Of a stretch of 64,000 nt of DNA, positions 49,489 through 64,000 are shown in pieces. Below the pieces are notes generated by a model. It made no database searches. It saw only the letters and a program-made list of their open reading frames with translations, and was not told where the DNA came from. Numbering within the stretch: the first letter of the stretch is position 1; each line of letters starts with the position of its first letter. The position numbers were made by a program, and so were the translations under genes. This DNA is from Ephydatia muelleri (taxonomy: Eukaryota > Porifera > Demospongiae > Spongillida > Spongillidae), in assembly GCA_013339895.1 (NCBI GenBank), contig JABACO010000019.1, positions 6,468,768-6,532,767 on the forward strand, read 5' to 3'.

Positions 49489-52400
49489 CGAATGACCTGA
49501 CGCATTACAAAAATGTCAACGCCATTAATTTTTGTGAGGGAGGAGATAAGTGGTATGGGTTTTTGTGCATACAAGTGCAGTTTAAATCATTGCATTCATG
49601 TTCTCTAGGCAATACCATAATTCCTGATATTGTTATGTCAGTATAATTTCACTTTCATTTAATTTTTGCTTTACAGGATGTCCTAATGATTGGGTGCTGC
49701 AATCCAATGGAAAGTGCCAAAATTGCCTATACCACATCTGGAGCAGGCACAAGAAACATTGTGGATGCCATCAAAAAAAAGGTGGAGTTCTCTCTACTTG
49801 ATCACAATGTTGTAATGTCGGAGGCAATGGCAAACATGCACACCACCCTCCAGCAGCAAGATGAAGTCATACTTCACTCAATATTGGCTAAATGCAAAAA
49901 CAAGATGAGCAATACAACGGGCAGTAGAGGGCAAGACATCATCATGGTTAAAAGCTCTGCCTATTGCTGACCATCACTTCTATCTATCTGCTACAGAATT
50001 CTGCGATGCCCTAGCACTGCGATACAATCGACCAATACTGAAGATGCCAGCCAATTGTGATGGATGTGGAGCTGCATCGCATGCCCTAGACTGCAAGAAG
50101 GGAGGTCTGGTAACCCAACATCGAGATGTTATTGGTGACCTATCATCAATAGTAGGAAGTCTTAAAAGAACCAGTAGTGCAAGAGGCAAATTATACTGAA
50201 GATGTACCCTCCCTAATCACTGATTTAAGTATCAGAGGTGTATGGCAGCCCCAGACTGTGTCGTTGTTCGATGTACGTGTCACAGACATTGACGCCCCGT
50301 AACACTCACGAGTTGTTACAGCCATTCTCTCTTCAGCTGGGTAAGAAATACTCTGAAGCAGCAGCTCTTTGCCGAGCCTCCTTCACACCTCTTGTTGTAT
50401 CAGTTGACAGAGTCCTGGGTTGAGAAGCAAACTTTTTCATCAAACACCTCGCTCGGAAACTTGCTCATAAGTGGAAAAATCAAACAGTGAGGTATTGCAA
50501 TGGATAAGAGCACGACTTTCATTTGCAATTTTGAGAGCGACAAATGGAGGAGTGCAGTAAGAATGAACGATGGAGCAGAGTTGCCCAGTGAATTTCAGTC
50601 TTAAATCATTGTAGTTGTATGTTTATCATTGTTATTTATTCCAAGTGTATTATAATTTCATTGAATAATAGCAACAAGTGCCTGAAAATAAAATGTTTAA
50701 CCATTAATAACTCTGTAGTAGAAGTAGTTAATAAATTTGAGGTTACCAAGTAACTACAGTGTTTTTAATTTCCATTAAAAATTACTACTTGAATATGGGT
50801 GGTCACCAAATTTTGAAGATTAATACGTTTATTAATAACTAACTGACTGACTTTAATAAAACTTAACAATGGATACTGAATGATTAAATAGATATGCTAT
50901 GATAATTAGATGGTAAGTGAATGAATTTCTTCCAAGTTAGTTACAATATAATGCAACAATTGAAAATTAATTAGCAATACTGGGTGCATTTGTAAAGGAA
51001 TTTTTCTTGATTGTGGAACACCCTGTATTTTTTTACCCATGAAAATTAAAACTTCGAAAACTCATGTTCACTGTATTTGCAGATAAAATTGTTCTGGGGC
51101 TAGCATCAATGACAAAGCTCCACACAGATGTCATCATTTCTCCCTTCAAAATACTTCAGCAAAGCCTATTATATTGCTCATTTGAACATGTGATGCATCA
51201 AAGACATGAAAATTATTCTGGTGACTCATGAAATTAACAGACAACAAAAATTGAATACTTCAAATAGTTATTAGATTATTACAGTCATAAATCTATAAAT
51301 ATTGCAGACCTACATTTAGCAACTAACATACTGTATATAGATAACCTGCTAAATGTAGGTTTATATTCATAGTTGCATATGTTTCCTTGTAATAATTTAG
51401 AAGGTCCATCTTAATGTGTTAAAAGAATGTGAGTTTACCTACATCAATATCACATTATTTTCGTTGACCTTATAATGCCTCTGAAACTGTGACAATGTAT
51501 GTATTGAGACTTCAGAATTCAAATGTCAGTAAGTACCTAACTTTATGTCATCTTTGTATTTCATTTATTGGATTGTTCTATAATGTGATGATCTAGAAGT
51601 GTTTCTGAACAATTCGTGACTGTTTTCTGCCACTGTGATTTTAAGGACTACATAAGTTTTTGCATCTGTATTAGTCATTATTTCATTAACTAACACAATT
51701 TGTATTGGGCTTGATTATTTTGTTTCTTGTAACAAATTTCAGTACTGAAGTGATTAATATGAGGCAATCAATGTGAGATCATACACTGAGCCTGGTTTTG
51801 TGTACTTGTATGTTTGTGCTTATAGCAAAACAAAAACATGGATAATTAACTTGGGCTTACTCTCCATGCGAATGGGCTTTTTGCATAGTTCACCCTTTTG
51901 ATCAATCCTGGCTGTATTGTTTCAATCAACCTGAAAGTCAGAATTTAAACTACTTGAAAGGAAATTATAACTGAAATTCACTGACTTGCACAGTACAGTC
52001 CCATCTTGCAGATATTCTTGAAATGTTGTGCCATCTTGAATCAATCCACAACACTCCTAAACCCAAAAAATGTATAAATCACACATAAGTCTCTGTAAAA
52101 CAGTGTTGTGATCATTTTATAACACAGCATGTGGCAAACAAAAAACTTGTGAAAACGAAAAAATAAAATAAAATAAAAACAGCACAAGCAAGGAAATAAG
52201 TGAAGAATATAGAGGAACAAATAATATGACAGATTTACCCTGGCTATAATAATTTTTCTTTTGCGAATGAGTTACATGTAGTGTGGGTATTTGTTTGTAA
52301 ATGATGGATCTCACACTAGATACATGATATCAGATAGATTATAACAGGCAATAATGTAAATTAGATTGATAAGGGGATAAAAAAAAACCTTTTAAACTCA

Positions 52401-52500
52401 CCTCTATCCACTTTCTGACTTGTGGCAGTGCAGGGTCTGAGTGCTCACTGATTTCATTTGAAAACCTTTTGTTTGGTGCCTGCAACCACTGATGATGCAT
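32019..52500 (-). CDS. CH-PDZ-L27-L27-PDZ-SH3-GuK MAGUK (LMO7-like half fused to PALS1/MPP5-type half)
   Basis: Twenty-five exons with GT-AG introns and matching phases give 1,411 codons without a stop. Exons 5' to 3': 52500-52402, 52056-51986, 51930-51861, 47847-47762, 47170-47131, 46979-46869, 45711-44565, 44451-44348, 44232-43515, 42961-42837, 42354-42277, 42227-42141, 40972-40745, 40635-40569, 40352-40267, 40208-40131, 40057-39926, 39260-39190, 37940-37885, 36137-36072, 35969-35877, 35810-35730, 34312-34110, 33126-32971, 32201-32019. Residues: calponin-homology domain about 25-140 (LQDGTVLCKLI, FLEACKKLGL, VAVTLYWLGK); decapeptide repeats 172-307; PDZ1 about 506-595 (HLGITLV loop); Ser/Asp-rich linker to 815; L27 pair 816-925; PDZ2 975-1055; SH3 1067-1132 (GLSFQRGDILEI, NWW); basic Hook motif KRKKKK near 1160; GuK 1200-1400 (GAPGVGKKT, HTTRP, GTDYYFV, PYIIF, GHYFD, WVPANW). 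The MAGUK half is closest to PALS1/MPP5, the Crumbs-complex scaffold; the CH/PDZ half recalls LMO7/LIMCH1. The start is the first ATG of exon 1, but an acceptor-like sequence 3 bp upstream leaves a 5' exon possible. Confidence 0.85.
36521..36580. repeat. (TG)n microsatellite in MAGUK intron 19
   Basis: TG tract interrupted once by TTTTTT. The Cys-Val ORFs over it are artefacts. The rest of the 1.7-kb intron has no recognisable gene. Confidence 0.9.
37513..37590. mobile_element. 78-bp hairpin MITE, TA target duplication, copy 1
   Basis: Ends CCGGGTGTCCACGAAAGAAC and its reverse complement, flanked by TA on both sides. It differs from the copy at 53700-53777 at one position by eye. It lies in intron 19 of the MAGUK gene. 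Tc1/mariner-type by TA duplication (inference). Confidence 0.9.
38561..38686. mobile_element. 126-bp hairpin MITE in MAGUK intron 18
   Basis: Inverted arms CATGTGATTAGCCTATATTT and its near reverse complement, extending through ACACATACAGCAGAGCTG. About 45-bp arms around a loop. Confidence 0.8.
41781..41853. repeat. (CT)n microsatellite in MAGUK intron 12
   Basis: About 36 CT units on the plus strand, i.e. purine-rich (AG)n in the sense of the gene. Confidence 0.95.
43082..43470. mobile_element. 389-bp foldback element in the intron joining the two gene halves
   Basis: Ends GAACACATGTTTTTCAAG and a near reverse complement; inner arms TAGCTATACATTTCTATGGC and TTGTCCTGAA also pair. It fills most of intron 9 (42962-43514). 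Its presence matters because intron 9 is the junction between the LMO7-like and the PALS1-like parts. A plus-strand TTTATT near 43133 gives a minus-strand AATAAA inside it. Confidence 0.85.
45268..45675 (-). repeat. 30-bp coding minisatellite (decapeptide repeats) in exon 7
   Basis: About 13 units of ten residues, residues 172-307, consensus roughly SPKTLCSE plus two variable positions (for example ASPKTLRFVS, PSPKTLCTET, VSPKALWSDL, ASPKVLCSEP). The Cys and Ser-Glu positions are the best kept. One unit (near ESPKQLCSKF) shifts the register locally. Role unknown; it lies in a region predicted to be disordered between the CH and the first PDZ domain. Confidence 0.85.
46021..46794. mobile_element. 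774-bp foldback element in MAGUK intron 6 (FB subfamily B)
   Basis: Ends GGAATATTCAACGAGATTTT and a matching inverted end at 46794. The internal motif order is that of the FB1 arms. Same subfamily as 61377-62133. Confidence 0.85.
48470..49233. mobile_element. 764-bp hAT-like non-autonomous element with poly-G and poly-C ends
   Basis: Ends CAGTGGCGGATCCAGG and GTATCCGCCACTG match hAT-type terminal repeats known in many animals. A G run (about 48497-48522) and a C run (49201-49220) lie just inside the two ends, so the whole is roughly inverted-symmetric. No clean 8-bp target duplication is visible. Inside, on the minus strand, is a short ORF beginning MEPLSRKRPKEKDETEDI, perhaps the start of a hAT protein. 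It sits in MAGUK intron 3. Confidence 0.7.
49457..49488. repeat. 32-bp poly-G run
   Basis: Uninterrupted G tract shortly upstream of the retrotransposon remnant, on the plus strand of MAGUK intron 3. Confidence 0.95.
49677..50580 (+). pseudogene. non-LTR retrotransposon C-terminal region (CCHC motif), 5'-truncated
   Basis: Reads VDAIKKKVEFSLLDHNVVMS, then after a shift WLKALPIADHHFYLSATEF, DALALRYNRPILKMPANCDG and CGAASHALDCKKGGLVTQHR, then DVIGDLSSIV. The C-x2-C...H-x3-C pattern followed by LITDLSIRGVWQP, DVRVTDIDAP and IRARLSFAILRATN is the post-reverse-transcriptase end of an invertebrate non-LTR element with a restriction-like endonuclease. Frameshifts and stops are frequent. It is antisense to the MAGUK gene, in intron 3. 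Confidence 0.65.
50600..51860. other. remainder of MAGUK intron 3
   Basis: AT-rich DNA with one short hairpin (51306-51358, CCTACATTTAGCA arms). No exon recognised. Confidence 0.45.
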
Positions 52501-53523
52501 GTGCTGCCAATAATAATATACAAGCAAAAGTACAAGTTTATATCTTAATTGGACGAGATTGTGGTGATTGAACAATCCTGTATTTGAAACATAAATATTC
52601 CCAATGACAACCACACAGAGAGTCTGATAAAAGTGCTTAATTAAATCAAATGGTGCAATACATTCTGTGACATTTGTTCTGAATAAGAATAATTCACAGC
52701 AAGCATTCATATATCAGTGTTTTGGGATCACAGGAAAAGAAAGTTTTATCGGACATATCCGTTTGGAATTGAGTTCATTAACTAAAGGTCTCAAATTAAA
52801 TTTGTTTGGGTACAGAAACAATAACATAATCTGACAAATTTGTGATGACATTAATCAATTTGAATTCAGTTTGAAAAATGATGCATAAACGAATTTTCAC
52901 CAATTTGTAAAAATACATTTGACATTCAATAGATATCAGCAGCAACTTATTAACGGAAATTGTCTAAAATTAAATATCAAAAGCAAAAACAAGCAGATCA
53001 ATTTGACTTTTTTGTGATGCCCGGAAAAAATTAGCGTTAACGTTAGTGTTAATTTTTTTTCTCTTTTCAATGCGTTCATTTTCATAAGCACCATCAAAAC
53101 CAGACATACTGCACTGTACAGCTGATTTTGACTTTGTCCGTCAGTTGTTTTATTACTAGTAGTATGAATTTGTTTTACAATAAATCAACAGTGGCATAAA
53201 TTAATTGCCTCAATTCTCTACATGATCCCGAGTTCAAGAATCGTGTAACACCCCCTCAGAATGACATCATCCCTGTGCTATAACAACATCAGAGTACAAT
53301 GGTACACACTCGAAGCGTCAACAAGCCGTAGCAGGACATAGTATTGTACCAATAGCTCCTCCTTCCGGGCGTACACCACTATGTATGGCTTGCTTTCCAC
53401 GTTAATTATTAAATAATTTACCTTTTAAAATTTGACTTCCACGGTACGGCCGCACGCCGAGTATTTGCAGCGCTTGGTAAACAATTGGGCGGATCCGACC
53501 ACACCCATTAGGGAAAAAAAAAG
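52501..53523. promoter_or_regulatory. shared divergent intergenic region of MAGUK and SEL1L genes
   Basis: The two genes are head to head with about 1.0 kb between start codons. A more CpG-rich patch near 53385-53505 (GGTACGGCCGCACGCC, GGGCGGATCCG) precedes the SEL1L ATG by 20-140 bp and may be its promoter. No TATA box is clear. Any untranslated first exon of the MAGUK gene would also lie here. Confidence 0.4.
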
Positions 53524-63381
<9,858 letters not shown>

Positions 63382-64000
63382 GCCAGTTGCTGTGCAAGAG
63401 AAATATTGGTGCATAGCACGTTGAAAGTTAACTTCAGTCATTTCATTTCAAGTTGTTCAATTGTTGTCTTTTTTCTTCTTCTTACACACCGGATCCATGA
63501 GAATAGATGGGTTGTTTTTGCAGACACACGTTTTGGAAGATTAGTCAGAAGCATATTGTTTACTTTCGACATACGTATTCGAATAGCCCAACTCTTGCTG
63601 TGTCTTCTAGTGCAATAATATTAACCCACAAATAAATGTTAATTGTGAGCAACTAAACTAAATGTGTGGTGATAGCATGTAATGAGAAACATGTTAGATG
63701 TTTTAATTAATTTAGATCACACTTTTAGTGAAGTTATGAGAATTATATTGTAGAAAGTATAAATCACACAACTTATGAATTTATGTTTGAAGAGAGGATG
63801 CAAGCGTGCAAGTGGAGATTAAAGGTTAAATGGTGAGTATGCATACTCATTTCCAGTGGAGTGGTAAACAATATTGTTTCTTACACATTGCACATTCTTC
63901 TAATAGAAATTTTACTGGGGAAAAGTCCATTCTTCCAATTTTATAATGCCCAAAAGTATAAAAATTTCTTTTTATAATAAATCCAGCTTACTAATTTATT
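63382..64000 (+). other. SEL1L 3' UTR and downstream DNA
   Basis: Follows the TAA at 63379-63381. The open frame within it is not conserved-looking. After the polyadenylation signal at 63631 the remaining DNA is AT-rich with nothing recognised. Confidence 0.5.
63631..63636 (+). terminator. SEL1L polyadenylation signal
   Basis: AATAAA 250 bp after the stop codon, followed within 20-30 bp by TG-rich sequence (AATTGTGAG, AATGTGTGGTG). Confidence 0.6.

Noticed and set aside
32019..52500. Two separate adjacent genes (LMO7-like and PALS1-like)
   Set aside because: Not excluded, but exon 10 begins at a splice acceptor with no upstream ATG and its phase fits exon 9, so a single gene is the simpler reading; the test is given in the findings.

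Overview
The window is nuclear DNA of an animal. Genes have many short exons with clean GT-AG introns, and roughly half of the sequence is transposon or foldback DNA. The host proteins (SEL1L, a PALS1-type MAGUK), the AT-rich background, the frequent ACATGTACATGTA words and the retroelement families suggest an early-branching marine invertebrate, most likely a demosponge. That assignment is inference.

Layout. 1-2816: intergenic, with one TA-flanked hairpin MITE and the tail of a non-LTR retrotransposon. 2817-15800: two tandem members of one large non-coding foldback family (FB1 7.2 kb, FB2 5.8 kb), with (CA)n/(TG)n in their arms; FB2 carries a DIRS/Ngaro-like gag fossil. 15806-30824: a 15-kb DNA element with about 410-bp terminal inverted repeats. 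It holds remains of a tnp2/DUF4218 (CACTA-like) transposase, a second gene of an uncharacterised animal transposon family (VSDFSENYK motif), and two copies of an unknown coiled-coil gene. It has been scrambled by foldback insertions and by an internal inversion between two AAGATCTTGG-type MITEs. 32019-52500 (minus): one 25-exon gene whose spliced frame stays open for 1,411 codons. It encodes CH - decapeptide repeats - PDZ - L27 - L27 - PDZ - SH3 - Hook - GuK, i.e. an LMO7/LIMCH1-like N-terminal half fused to a PALS1/MPP5-type MAGUK. 53524-63381 (plus): a complete 23-exon SEL1L, divergent from the MAGUK gene across about 1 kb.

Function. SEL1L is the ER-membrane adaptor of the HRD1 ubiquitin ligase in ER-associated degradation. 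PALS1-type MAGUKs organise the Crumbs polarity complex at cell junctions; the CH/PDZ half would add an LMO7-like, possibly actin/junction-linked module. Apart from sharing an intergenic region the two genes have no obvious joint pathway. Their introns are loaded with hairpin MITEs. All exon limits and translations were worked out by eye from splice signals and frame; no database search was run.
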